NCBI GenBank assembly: GCA_030429565.1
Contig: JAUIFE010000001.1
Location: 744,001-808,000, forward strand
Length of the DNA stretch: 64,000 bases
Reading direction: 5' to 3'
Source: Holophagae bacterium
Lineage (GTDB): Bacteria; Acidobacteriota; Holophagae; Acanthopleuribacterales; Acanthopleuribacteraceae
Shown here: positions 33,922-44,400 of the stretch, piece by piece
Layout: each line of letters starts with the position of its first letter
Numbering within the stretch: position 1 is the stretch's first letter
Position numbers and translations under genes: made by a program
Notes under the pieces: generated by a model
Told to the model about the DNA's origin: nothing
The model's database searches: none
Seen by the model: the letters and a program-made list of their open reading frames with translations, nothing else

Positions 33922-36543
33922 ATGGAACAAATCGGCAAATACCGTATCACGCGCGAATTGGGGAAAGGCGGCATGGGTACCGTTTACCTCGGCGAAGATA
34001 CGGTGATCGGTCGCCAGGTCGCGATCAAAATCATCAAGGACGAAGTTCGCGAGGACCAGGAACTCAAGGAACGTTTTTTTCGCGAAGCCAAGTGGGCCGG
34101 AGGTTTGTCACACCCCAACATCACCGTGGTGTACGACGTCGGCGAGCAAGAAGGGCGTCCCTACATTGTGTTGGAGTACCTGACCGGTCAGGATTTAAAA
34201 ACGCTGATCCACCGTCGTGAAACCCTGACCCTGATTCAAAAAATCGACATCGCCTTGGAAATGCTGGCAGGCCTGGAGTTTGCCCACACCAAGGAAATCA
34301 CCCACCGCGATATTAAACCGGACAACATTCGGATCATCGACGGCAACCACGTCAAAATTATGGATTTCGGCATTGCCCGCCCCAAAACCAGTGACCTCAC
34401 CGAAACCGGGATGGTCATGGGCACACCCGCCTACATGTCGCCGGAACAGATCACCGGCAAAAAGCTCGACCCACGCTCCGATATATTCTCGTTCGGGGTG
34501 GTTTTTTTCGAATTATTGAGCTACCGCAAGCCCTTTACCGGCGACTCCACCACCACCCTCGCCTATCAAATCCTGCTGTACGCCCCTCACAAGCTCAACC
34601 TCAGTGAAGACGAACAACAATTTGTCGAGCCGCTGCAACAACTGCTCAACAAGTGCATGAAGAAAAACGTCGCCGACCGCTATCAATCCTGTACCGAGGT
34701 GATTCAGGACCTAAAAGAGATCCGTGAAATGATGGTCTCCAACCGCATTACGGATCGCGTCTTTTTGGAAAACCTCAAGGAACACTCGGTCCAGACCATC
34801 ATCAGCCGTGGTCGTGAATTGATCAGCGACGCAGAATTTGATAAAGCGCGCCAAGCCTTTGCCTACGCGCTGGAACTGGACCCCGAGCTATTGGAGGCCA
34901 AGGAAGAACTGGCCGGTCTTGAGAACCGCACCGAGCACCGTAAAAAAGTCGGCGAGTTGCTGGCCCAAGCGGAAACCCATTCGATTCGCAACGATTTCGA
35001 CCAAGCTCTCGACACGTACCACAAGGTCCTCGAAATCGACCCCAAAAACGAGGAAGCACTTAAAAACCTCGATACCCTGCAAACGCGACTGGCCAACCTC
35101 ACCTCGAAAGCCAATAAAACGACGTCGATGAAACGCTCCAATCCGGTGATGTACGCCATGGTGGCCATGATGGTGCTGGCCGCACTGATCGCCGGCGGTT
35201 ACATGCTGACGCGACCGAGTGAGCCGGACGACGAGGCGCTGTTCAGTGACACGACCTCGGCTGAAACAACAGATTCGCCAACGACAACGCCGCAGGACGA
35301 CCTGGCGACCGGCACCGGCGAGCAAGCGAACGACCAAACCACGGCGCAAACAGCGGCGCAAGACAACGCGACAACGCAAGGCAATGCCGCCACGACCCCT
35401 CCACCGGCCGAGGCTCCCCCCGAAACGGTCGATACCGCCGCCGAAGAAGCGGCCAAACAAGCGGCCCTCGCCAAAGCGGCCGCCGCGAAAACGGAACAGC
35501 TCAAGGGCTTGATCGAGGAGAACGAGACGTTATTGCGCCAAATTGTGCTGCAGAAAACGCGAACCAGAGCCGTCGACGGTGCCGAGCAAACCAGTGCGTT
35601 TCGCAACGCCGCTCAACTGGAACAGCGTGGCCGCGGTTACGCCGCCAAAGATCGTCTGGAAGAGCTCGAAAAAGCGCAACGGACGTTGCGTCAAGCGCTG
35701 GAAGGCTATCGCAACGCGGCACGCACCGCCACCGAAGCCCAGCAACAGCGCGCCCAAGCCGTAGAAGGCTTGATCAAAAAGGTGGAAAAGGCGCGGGCGG
35801 CGGTTGCCGGCAATGACAGTGATCGCAACGGCTTGGTTGTTTTTAAGGAAGCCGAAATCTTGCAAAAGCAAGGCGTGCAGGCCTTCCAACGCGGTCAGTT
35901 GAACCAAGCGACGGAAGCCCTACAAACGGCGGAACGAAAATACACGGAAGCCCAAAGCCTCATGTTCCGCAATCTCAGTGATCGCACCGAAGCGGCCCGT
36001 CAAGCCATGCAAGAAGCGCGTTTCAAAATCGAAGGCGACGCGCGCAAAAGCGCGGAATTCACCAAAGCCCAAAATTTGGTCAACCTGGCTCAGGACGCCG
36101 AAAAACAAGGCAAGTTTGCCCGCGCCGTCAAAGTTTATGGCGAGGCCGCTGTTCTGTTTGAAAAGCTGGCAGCAACCCAATCGCGAACGACCGCCGCTAA
36201 AGCCGAGCCGGCCAAACCCGAGGTCAACCGGGAAGAACAGATTAACGCCTTCATCGACACCTATCATCAACTGTTTGAAAATGGAGATATCTCCAAACTT
36301 TCCAGCCACATGAGCTTTAGCAACAGCGAGCGCTCCAACTGGGGCCGCTTCTTTGAAAGCGCCGACCAAATTCAGCTCGATATTCTTGATCGTCACATCG
36401 ATTTACGCGGCACGACCGCGGATGTTAAGCTTAAGCTCAAGCTCTCCTACTACAACAAAGCGAGCCGAAAATCGGAGGAACGCGAGTTTCCCTTCAATTA
36501 CCGACTCAGCCAAAATGCCGGCACCTGGAAACGCGTCCAATAG
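33922..36543 (+). CDS. Transmembrane Ser/Thr protein kinase with TPRs and C-terminal extracytoplasmic domain
   Basis: 873 residues from the ATG at 33922 (MEQIGKYRI), where resemblance to the kinase fold begins; the frame opens earlier and the SD is weak. Kinase domain residues 5-270: Gly loop LGKGGMGTVYLG, Lys in VAIKIIKDE, catalytic loop THRDIKPDNI, DFG in IMDFGIARP, APE-equivalent SPE. It is therefore an active Hanks-type kinase. TPR-like pairs follow (residues about 290-390), a membrane helix near 412-432 (YAMVAMMVLAALIAGGYML), a Thr/Ala/Gln-rich linker, a long Ala/Glu/Gln helical region, and a C-terminal roughly 100-residue domain resembling an NTF2/SnoaL-like fold (EEQINAFIDTYHQLFENGD). 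It lies between the two propeller kinases; crosstalk with them is possible but unproven. Confidence 0.93.
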   Translation: MEQIGKYRITRELGKGGMGTVYLGEDTVIGRQVAIKIIKDEVREDQELKERFFREAKWAGGLSHPNITVVYDVGEQEGRPYIVLEYLTGQDLKTLIHRRETLTLIQKIDIALEMLAGLEFAHTKEITHRDIKPDNIRIIDGNHVKIMDFGIARPKTSDLTETGMVMGTPAYMSPEQITGKKLDPRSDIFSFGVVFFELLSYRKPFTGDSTTTLAYQILLYAPHKLNLSEDEQQFVEPLQQLLNKCMKKNVADRYQSCTEVIQDLKEIREMMVSNRITDRVFLENLKEHSVQTIISRGRELISDAEFDKARQAFAYALELDPELLEAKEELAGLENRTEHRKKVGELLAQAETHSIRNDFDQALDTYHKVLEIDPKNEEALKNLDTLQTRLANLTSKANKTTSMKRSNPVMYAMVAMMVLAALIAGGYMLTRPSEPDDEALFSDTTSAETTDSPTTTPQDDLATGTGEQANDQTTAQTAAQDNATTQGNAATTPPPAEAPPETVDTAAEEAAKQAALAKAAAAKTEQLKGLIEENETLLRQIVLQKTRTRAVDGAEQTSAFRNAAQLEQRGRGYAAKDRLEELEKAQRTLRQALEGYRNAARTATEAQQQRAQAVEGLIKKVEKARAAVAGNDSDRNGLVVFKEAEILQKQGVQAFQRGQLNQATEALQTAERKYTEAQSLMFRNLSDRTEAARQAMQEARFKIEGDARKSAEFTKAQNLVNLAQDAEKQGKFARAVKVYGEAAVLFEKLAATQSRTTAAKAEPAKPEVNREEQINAFIDTYHQLFENGDISKLSSHMSFSNSERSNWGRFFESADQIQLDILDRHIDLRGTTADVKLKLKLSYYNKASRKSEEREFPFNYRLSQNAGTWKRVQ

Positions 36544-36809
36544 CGACCGCTCCGGTCCATCTTGGCAAGCTAGTTTGTTGCGGGGGATGTGCCTGATCGA
36601 AACGGGCCGTCACCACGCCCAACGCAGCGCAGTGACGACCGGCGTCATTCAAGCAAAAACGCCTAAAAACCACGGGTTTAACCGGTTTTTTCGGTCGTTT
36701 TCTGCTATGGTGGGGCCGATCCAGGCTCCGATTCGATCCAACACCCTATGGACGCGCGGTGTGACACCATGCCCGTCGACGGCGGCTCTTTTTGCATTGA
36801 GGTACCATC

Positions 36810-38117
36810 ATGACCCCTATTTTTCGTACGTTGTTTTGCCTTTTCATTCTCGCGAGCGTACTCCCCGCCCAAGCCCAGCTCGACCGGGTTTTCGACAATG
36901 TCTTCAATGAAATTCTCGTTAACCGACTGCAACTCAGTCCCGGTCAACACGGCGACCACTTTCGCGAAGCCGCCTTTGTCGCCAACGAGCAGTTGGCACC
37001 GTCGCTCAACACCGCCATTACCAACAACGTATCGTCATTTCCCAACAGCAACACCTCGATTGGGGTAACTTTTAGCTTTGAGTCCGGCGCCCCGGAAAAA
37101 ATACGCCGCGCCATCGGGCCGGTCTTCGGTGAGACGGCAACCACGCTCGGTAAAAAACGGCTCAACCTCGGCATGAACACGAGCCGACTGGCCATGGATA
37201 ATTTCCGCGGCATGGACACGCGCAACCTGACCTTTACCTTTACCCACGTCGATGTGACCAATGACGGTACCCTGGGCGAGAATCCCAGTGAAAGTGACAC
37301 CATTGATGTGCGCTTGGGTCTGGATGTCGATGCCACTATCTACGCCTTTTACGCCAGCTACGGCCTCACCGACCGCCTCGATGTCAGCGTCTCGGTGCCT
37401 TATATCGATATCGCCCTGGACGGGACCGCCGTCGCCGAGGTCTCGAGTTTTACCTTGGCGAACTTGGGCATGGCCAACCACCACTTCGGCGATAACCCGC
37501 AAAGACCGGTCCTGCAAACCGAAGTGCCCTACAAAGACAGCGCCGCCGGGCTCGGCGATGTCTCTTTGCGGGCCAAATACAACGCCTTCACCACCGACCG
37601 CTTCCAACTTGGTTTTTTCTTCGATTACCGCTTTGACAATGGCGATGAAACCAACTTTCTCGGTACCGGCGCGAACGAGTTCCGGCTCGCTCAAGTCTTG
37701 TCCGGTGGCAGCGATCAATACCAGTATCTGATCAACCTGGCTTTCGAAAAACGTCCAGGTGAGCAGGACAGTGATGAAATCGAACTGCTGGTCGGTTTTA
37801 ACAACGAGGTTGGTAACGGCTTCGCCTGGGCCATTGAACTGATTGCCGACTACGACATCAACGATCTCGAAGCGATTGAATTACTGGAAGGCTCCGTTGA
37901 AATCGTCGATCGCTCCGGCGACGCCCTTTACCCGCGCCAGGTTGACTTGTCCAATATCCCCGAACGCAACGACGACAATTCGATCAACGCTTCCTTGGGC
38001 TTGCGCTGGGCACCGACCGATAAACTGATCTTTGTCGGGAACCTCCTGATCCCCGTCAACGACGCCGGGTTGCGATCCAACGTCGTCGCTACCGCCGGTT
38101 TTGGCTATAACTTCTAA
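36810..38117 (+). CDS. Outer-membrane beta-barrel protein (transporter/MetA-like family)
   Basis: 435 residues; ATG at 36810 with GAGG eight bases before. Signal peptide MTPIFRTLFCLFILASVLPAQA. The rest is alternating hydrophobic and polar strands with turns rich in Asp/Asn/Gly, ending in aromatic Phe (TAGFGYNF), the usual outer-membrane insertion signal. Segments such as FYASYGLTDRLDVSVSVPYIDIALDGT and GLGDVSLRAKYNAF match the putative transporter family often annotated as 'phenol degradation MetA-like'. Substrate unknown. It sits directly before the second propeller kinase (56-base gap) and may be co-transcribed with it. Confidence 0.8.
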   Translation: MTPIFRTLFCLFILASVLPAQAQLDRVFDNVFNEILVNRLQLSPGQHGDHFREAAFVANEQLAPSLNTAITNNVSSFPNSNTSIGVTFSFESGAPEKIRRAIGPVFGETATTLGKKRLNLGMNTSRLAMDNFRGMDTRNLTFTFTHVDVTNDGTLGENPSESDTIDVRLGLDVDATIYAFYASYGLTDRLDVSVSVPYIDIALDGTAVAEVSSFTLANLGMANHHFGDNPQRPVLQTEVPYKDSAAGLGDVSLRAKYNAFTTDRFQLGFFFDYRFDNGDETNFLGTGANEFRLAQVLSGGSDQYQYLINLAFEKRPGEQDSDEIELLVGFNNEVGNGFAWAIELIADYDINDLEAIELLEGSVEIVDRSGDALYPRQVDLSNIPERNDDNSINASLGLRWAPTDKLIFVGNLLIPVNDAGLRSNVVATAGFGYNF

Positions 38118-38173
38118 TTCCCGCCGGCGGCGGTCGACACCCGCCAAAGCCGCTTAACCGCAAAGGACCCCGC

Positions 38174-41100
38174 ATGTTGCTCCTGCAGCTCCTCACGTTG
38201 CTGATGCTCGAACCCGACACGGCGCCGGTTTTTTCTAACCTAGGCTCTAACGACGGTTTGTCGCAAAGCACCGTGTGGAACACCCTGCAGGACGAGGTCG
38301 GCTTCATTTGGATCGCCACCTCCGAAGGCCTCAACCGCTATGACGGCCATCAATTCAAAATCTACAAACATGACCCGGCGGACCCCAACAGTTTGGCCGA
38401 CAACCAAATTCGAGATATGTGTCTGGGACGCGAGGGTGAGGTTTGGCTGGCAACCGCGAACGGACTGAGCCGCTACAGTCCCAGACAGCGCCGCTTCGAA
38501 AGCTATCGCAATCGTCCCGGCACCCCCGACAGCCTCAGTTACAACTACACTATTTGCCTCGCCAAAAGCAGCGATAGCTTGTGGATTGGGACACGTGAGG
38601 GCCTCAACCGCATGCGTTTGGACACACCCGGTAGCTTTCAACGCTTCCGCCACGATCCGCAAGACCCCGATAGTCTCAACCACAACGAGGTGCGCGGTAT
38701 TTTGGTGGATCGCGCCGGACGGGTCTGGATCGCCACCTTCGGGGGTCTTGCGCGCTTCGACGAAACAACCGATACCTTTATTCGGTATCCCGCCTCGCCC
38801 AAAGGATTAAGCCACAACCAGGTGCGTGCCCTGGCCGAAGACAGCGAAGGTTTCATTTGGGCCGGTACCAGTCACGGCCTCAACCGTTTCAATCCCGAGA
38901 CCGGCTCATGGCAACGGTTCTTCGCCAACCCATCCCAAGCCGACGCCCTCACCGACGACTGGATCAACGTTTTGGTCTCCGACCGTGAAACCGGGCTGTG
39001 GATTGGCACCAAAGACGGCGGTCTCAACCTTTACGACTCTGTCAGCGGCGGTTTCAGCCATTACAACCGCAACCCCGGTTTGGAAAACACCATTGCCGGC
39101 AACAACGTGATTTCGTTGTTTATCGACCGCGCCCGTATGTTGTGGATCGGGACCTTCAGTGCGGGTGTCTCCAAACTCGACCTCAAAGCCACCCAAATTC
39201 GCAAAATCGATTTAACCGACAAAGGCATTGAAGCCAAAGAAGTCCAAGCCATGTTTTTGGCCCGCGATGAGACGCTATGGGTCGGCACCCAATACGGCCT
39301 CATCGAGCACAACCAACGCGAAAACCGCACCAAGTTACACAGCTATAACCCCGAACGCAAAAACAGCCTTTCCGAAAACCAAGTGCTCTCCATTCAAGCC
39401 GATATTCAAGGCCGTATTTGGGCCGGGACCTACAGCGGCGGCTTAAACCGTTACCTCGGTGGCGGCAACTTTAAACACTACCGTCACCGCGAGGACGACC
39501 CAACCAGTTTGCCCAACGATATCGTGTTATGCCTGATGCTGGACAACGGCGGTAACTTGTGGCTGGGCACCCGTCTGGGTTTGAGCCGATACGTGCCAAG
39601 CGCCGATCATTTTGCCGCCGTCCCCATCCCCGACAAAGAACTGGTCAGTCGTCGTCAGCGCGCGGTCATTACCATGCGGGAAACCAAGGACGGCGCCTTG
39701 TGGCTCGGTACCGACGGTGGCGGCGTCATCCGCTTCCATCCACGGACCGGTGATTTCACCCGCTATCGCCAGAACATCCACAAACCCAACACACTGCGGT
39801 CGGACGTCGTCAATGCGATTCACGAGGATCGCGAAGGCCGTTTGTGGCTCGGCACCAACGCCGGCCTGACCCGCTACGACCCCGGCCATGAAACCTTCAC
39901 TACCGCCGGCAAAGCCCAGGGTTTACCCTCGACCACGATTTACTCGATTATCGCGGGCGACAATGACGCACTGTGGATTAGCACCAACCAGGGGATTTTC
40001 CGATATTTGCCCGAAGGGGACGCCCACGACACACGTCACTTCGACGTTTCCGACGGCTTGCAGAGCAATGACTTTTTTCGCGGTGCAGGGTTGCGTGATC
40101 CCAACGGCAACATCTACTTTGGCGGCATAAACGGCGTCAATGTGTTTCATCCCGCCAACCTGCGCTACAACGAGTACGAGCCCCCGGTGGTGTTGACCTC
40201 GTTCCGCATTTTCGATGAGCCGGCCCCCTTACCCGGCGATGTCGCCTACTTGGAAACATACCGACTCAGCTACAAACAGAATATGATTTCGTTTGAGTTT
40301 GCCGCCCTCGATTACAGTGCCCCGCAAAAAAACCAATACGCCTACATGCTCGAGGGCTTCGACAGTGAATGGATCTACAGTGGTTCCCGCAACTACGCTT
40401 CCTACAGCAACCTCGACGGCGGCAAGTACCGGCTGCGAATTAAAGGCGCCAACAACCACGGCAAGTGGAACGAAGCCGGCTTGGACGTCGCCTTAACCGT
40501 GACGCCGCCCTTTTGGCGAACCACCTGGTTTCTTTCCATTCTGATTGCGTTGGTGGTCCTCATCGCGCTTTTCTCGCAGCGCTACTGGATCAAACTCATG
40601 AACAAACGCAATGACAAGTTGCAGGACTTGGTGGAAACCAAAACCTTTGAATTGGAGCAGGCCAAACAAAAGCTGCTGGAGACCGCCCACCAAGCCGGTA
40701 TTTTTGAAATAGCCACCGGCGTTCTGCGCCAAATCAAAGGCCGTTTAGAAAGTGTGAAAAACGAAATTAAAGCCATTCAGACAGGCAATCAACGCGAAGA
40801 CATGGCCGAAATCGGCTTTCTCGCCGCCGAGGCTCGTCACATCGCCGCCGGCGAAACCCAAACGACGCCGCCCGACCAACTCGTCGACGACATCAAGCGC
40901 TTTCAAACGCGCCTGCAAAACAGCCGTATTGAGGTCGCCAACGCCGTGCAACGGCTCATCGAAAAAGTCGAGGCCATGAAGGACACCATTGCCGTCCAAC
41001 ACCAGTACGCCACCACGCCGCTTTATCATCAGGACGTCAACCTGATTTCCCTGGTGGAAGACGCCGTGCGGCTGGAATCGGCACGCATCAGCAGCCTCGG

Positions 41101-41482
41101 CGTGGAGATCCACAAAAATTTCGATATCGGCTCCGACGCGCGGCTCCCCAAAATCAAATTGCTGCACGTATTAACCCAAGTGATTCGCAACAGTCTGGAT
41201 GCGCTGGAAGTCAGCGACGCCGTCATCTTGCGCATGCGCATTGCCATCGATAAAGAACCCGACGGCCGCATCCGCATCATCATCGAAGACAACGGCTGTG
41301 GCATTGAGCCGGAACACTTGGAGCGCGTTTTCACGGCAGGCTGGACGACCAAAACGGATCGCCACGGTTTCGGTTTGCACGAATCGGTGAACGCCATGCG
41401 CGAAATGAGCGGCGAATTCCTGATCGAAAGCCCCGGCAAAAACCGCGGCACAAAGGTCACCTTGCTGCTGCCTTACGCCTGA
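38174..41482 (+). CDS. Two-component regulator propeller protein with ATPase domain but no H-box histidine
   Basis: 1102 residues; ATG at 38174 after AAAGGA. A short N-terminal hydrophobic segment is followed by two seven-bladed propellers (G.LWIGT..GL.R repeats), Y_Y_Y (YMLEGFDSEWIYSGSRNYASY), a membrane helix near residue 785 (FLSILIALVVLIALFSQRYW), a coiled segment and an ATPase domain. It is a clear paralogue of the kinase at 30201, but where that one has GVLHNIGN this one has GVLRQIKG, with Arg852 in the His position. The ATPase motifs are kept (VIRNSLDAL, EDNGCGIE, RHGFGLHE). It may bind or hydrolyse ATP, act as a phosphatase or heterodimerise, but should not autophosphorylate at the usual place. 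It converges on the hybrid regulator with an 11-base gap. Confidence 0.9.
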   Translation: MLLLQLLTLLMLEPDTAPVFSNLGSNDGLSQSTVWNTLQDEVGFIWIATSEGLNRYDGHQFKIYKHDPADPNSLADNQIRDMCLGREGEVWLATANGLSRYSPRQRRFESYRNRPGTPDSLSYNYTICLAKSSDSLWIGTREGLNRMRLDTPGSFQRFRHDPQDPDSLNHNEVRGILVDRAGRVWIATFGGLARFDETTDTFIRYPASPKGLSHNQVRALAEDSEGFIWAGTSHGLNRFNPETGSWQRFFANPSQADALTDDWINVLVSDRETGLWIGTKDGGLNLYDSVSGGFSHYNRNPGLENTIAGNNVISLFIDRARMLWIGTFSAGVSKLDLKATQIRKIDLTDKGIEAKEVQAMFLARDETLWVGTQYGLIEHNQRENRTKLHSYNPERKNSLSENQVLSIQADIQGRIWAGTYSGGLNRYLGGGNFKHYRHREDDPTSLPNDIVLCLMLDNGGNLWLGTRLGLSRYVPSADHFAAVPIPDKELVSRRQRAVITMRETKDGALWLGTDGGGVIRFHPRTGDFTRYRQNIHKPNTLRSDVVNAIHEDREGRLWLGTNAGLTRYDPGHETFTTAGKAQGLPSTTIYSIIAGDNDALWISTNQGIFRYLPEGDAHDTRHFDVSDGLQSNDFFRGAGLRDPNGNIYFGGINGVNVFHPANLRYNEYEPPVVLTSFRIFDEPAPLPGDVAYLETYRLSYKQNMISFEFAALDYSAPQKNQYAYMLEGFDSEWIYSGSRNYASYSNLDGGKYRLRIKGANNHGKWNEAGLDVALTVTPPFWRTTWFLSILIALVVLIALFSQRYWIKLMNKRNDKLQDLVETKTFELEQAKQKLLETAHQAGIFEIATGVLRQIKGRLESVKNEIKAIQTGNQREDMAEIGFLAAEARHIAAGETQTTPPDQLVDDIKRFQTRLQNSRIEVANAVQRLIEKVEAMKDTIAVQHQYATTPLYHQDVNLISLVEDAVRLESARISSLGVEIHKNFDIGSDARLPKIKLLHVLTQVIRNSLDALEVSDAVILRMRIAIDKEPDGRIRIIIEDNGCGIEPEHLERVFTAGWTTKTDRHGFGLHESVNAMREMSGEFLIESPGKNRGTKVTLLLPYA

Positions 41483-41493
41483 AACAAGTCAAT

Positions 41494-44400
41494 CTAAACG
41501 CGGCTTTCAGAACCCACGCTGCCCCGGTGTTGATTGAGGTATTCGGTCGGTGTCATCGCATAAACCTCACGGAAGGCTTGGGCAAACTCGCGCAGCGAAG
41601 CATAACCGCAACGCACGGCGATGTGGTTCATCACCGGCTCATCCTCGGCCAGTAAGGCGCAGGCCAACTTAAGCCGTTCGTCGCGAATTAAATCGGTCAA
41701 ATGAAGACCCAAAAGCGCTTCAACCTTGCGCTCGAGTTGCACCGGCGTTAAACCCAAGGCCTCGGCGATCGCCTCGGCGTCCAAGGGTTGTTCGTATTCG
41801 TTAACCTGGTGAATCAGTTCGGTCATGTGCGCCAGCAAGGCCGCGTCTTCTTCACGCCAAGCCGAATCATCGTCGGCAAGCACCTCGGGTGCAGTCTCGT
41901 CTTCGCTCGCCAGCCCCAATCGACGCTGATGAGCCTTAATCGCCAAACGGCGCGCGTCGAGATGACGTTCTAACAACGACAGTAACTCATGGGTTTGAAA
42001 AGGTTTGATCAGACAAACCACGCCGCCTTGTTCGCGCTGATGAATTTGGTGGGCTTCGCCAGCCGTCGCCGTCAACATCACTACCGCGATATGGCTCAAA
42101 GCGGGATCGGCATTTTTCAGTTCAACCAAGTCCTCGCGACCGTCGGGTGAAACCAACCCGCCGTCACACAACATGAGATCGGGCACGTGCCGCCGCATCA
42201 TCGCCAACGCCGCATTGTAATCCCCCGCCTCAATGACGCGATACGGGTCCTTAATCTTGTGGCTAAGGTAGCGCCGAAAACTGCCACTGCCCGCCACGAC
42301 CAACACCAACGGTCGATCGTCATCAGGTAGCGCTACCGGCGCTTCGCTTTGGTGAGTGGGACCATCCGGCAGCGGCACTTCCAAATCCGGCGCACTTTCT
42401 ACCGCCGCAACATCGGCACGCGCGAAGGGTAAATCCAGAGTCACAACCGGCCCGCCCTCACCGTCGAACCAGGTTACATGAGCCCCCATGGCGTCGGCCA
42501 AGGTCTCGATTCGCATACGCAGTAAGTCGTCAAACACATCGCCGACCGCGCCGTCGCGATACCCTACCGCAATTTGAATGCGCGGCGGTTCGGCTTCGGT
42601 GACGAGGTCGACAGCGGCCGTGTGTTCGTGGCGCAGGGCAAACTCGAGCAACTGCTGTAAGGTCCGGCGCAATAACACCGCGTCGCCGACCAAAACCAAG
42701 GCTGCCCGCTCGGTCTCAACCACAAAGGAAACACCCAATCGCTCGCAACGCACGCGGAACACCCGCACCAAGTCGTCGACCAGTAGGTCAAAGCGAAAAG
42801 GTTCGTGCACAGCGGGCGGGAGAACCGGTGCAGCCGAACGGTCGAGTAACAAGTCAACGCGCTGCCAAGCCTCGCCGACCCCTCGTTCCACATCGGCAAA
42901 TGCCGGTTCAAGCTGTTGGGGCAAATCAACGCGACCCTGGCGAATCTGCGCCAACCCGTCGAGCGTCATCGCAAAAGCATCGCGCAATTGGTGATTCACC
43001 TGAAGCAGGAAGTCGGCGCTTTCGGCTTCGGCCGCGACCAAGCGACGCTGCATGCCGCGCAGGTCATCCTGATTCTTTTCCAAGCGCTGCTGTAAATCTT
43101 TGACGCGGTGTTCCATGGCCCGCAACGCTTTTCGCTCTTTTTCCATACTTTGTTTTTGTTTTTGCAGCTCACCGCGATCATGGCGCGCCGCTTGCCGCAA
43201 TCCGCGATCACGACGCCAAAACCAAAAGCCGAGCAGCAGGAGTAAGGTCACCCCAAACGAACCATAGCCGGCCAGCGCCCAAGTCGAAGCGAACCACGGT
43301 GCCGCGACTTGAACCTCAAAAGCATGGCCGCCGTCGAGCCACCGTCCGGCGACGTCACTTGCTTGCAAGCGCAAGCGATAGGCACCCGGTGCGAGGTTGG
43401 TAAACATTAAATTATGACGACCCTGCTCCAATTCAATCCAGTCCGGCGTCAGCCCTTCCATTTTGAAGCGGTAGCGCAGTTCGCCCAAACGCGCAAAGTC
43501 CAGGCCGGTGAACCCCAAACCAACATTGTTCTGATCATAGGGCACATGCACTTCGCTTTGACGAAAGGGTGGCTGTCGCAAGGGGGCCTCCGGCCGATCC
43601 GGTTCCACGGCAACCGGTTGGTAATTAAGCTGAAGCGCGGTGACCAAGACCGGCGGGGCAACCTTACCGAGTTCGGCGTCGGGTGTGATACGCAGCACAC
43701 CGTGATCGCGGCCGACAACCCAAAGGGTCCCTAGCCGATCACGAAAAAATCGCGTGAACCGACCGCGCCGCCACTGTTTGGGCGGGAGCTCGGACGATTC
43801 AGCCGTTGTACCGGCGAGCATCCAAAGGCCCGCATCGCCGGCAAACCACAAACGACTCTGCTCATCCACAAAGGTGTCGCGGACAAACGCAAGGTCGTCA
43901 GGTTGTGCATCGGGCTCCAACGATTCCCGATCCTGGTGGAAATCGCCCGCGTTGGCAAGGCGAACCGGCGATTCCATGCCCGGGCTCACCAAAAGCAGTT
44001 CTCGCCTGGAGGCGACAAGCAGATGTTGATTTTCAATAAACGCTACGTGGGTCACCGCTTGATGGGCTTCGAGTTGCAGCACCGCCTCGTAACCGTGCGG
44101 CAGAGATTCACCAACCACGACAGGCACGAGACGATCGGTCGCAAACGAGAGATAAAACAAGCCGCGGTCGGTCGCCATCCACAGGCCGGTCTCACCGTGC
44201 AGGGCCATGCCAAACACCTGGCGCCAGGGTTGCAGCTTGACCGCATCGCTTTGTGGCGAAAAAAAACGAAGGCGGCCGTCGTCGTGGTTGTATTGAATGA
44301 GTTGAAAACTGTCGGAACCGGCAAACCAAGCGCGACCACGACCATCGCCAAACACAGCTTGAACGTCGCTTGGTAAACGACCTTCCGACGGACTTAAAGC

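Noticed and set aside
36662..36692. Possible terminator after the Ser/Thr kinase (AAAAACC ... GGTTTTTT)
   Set aside because: Stem is short and AT-rich with alternative pairings; not strong enough to list.
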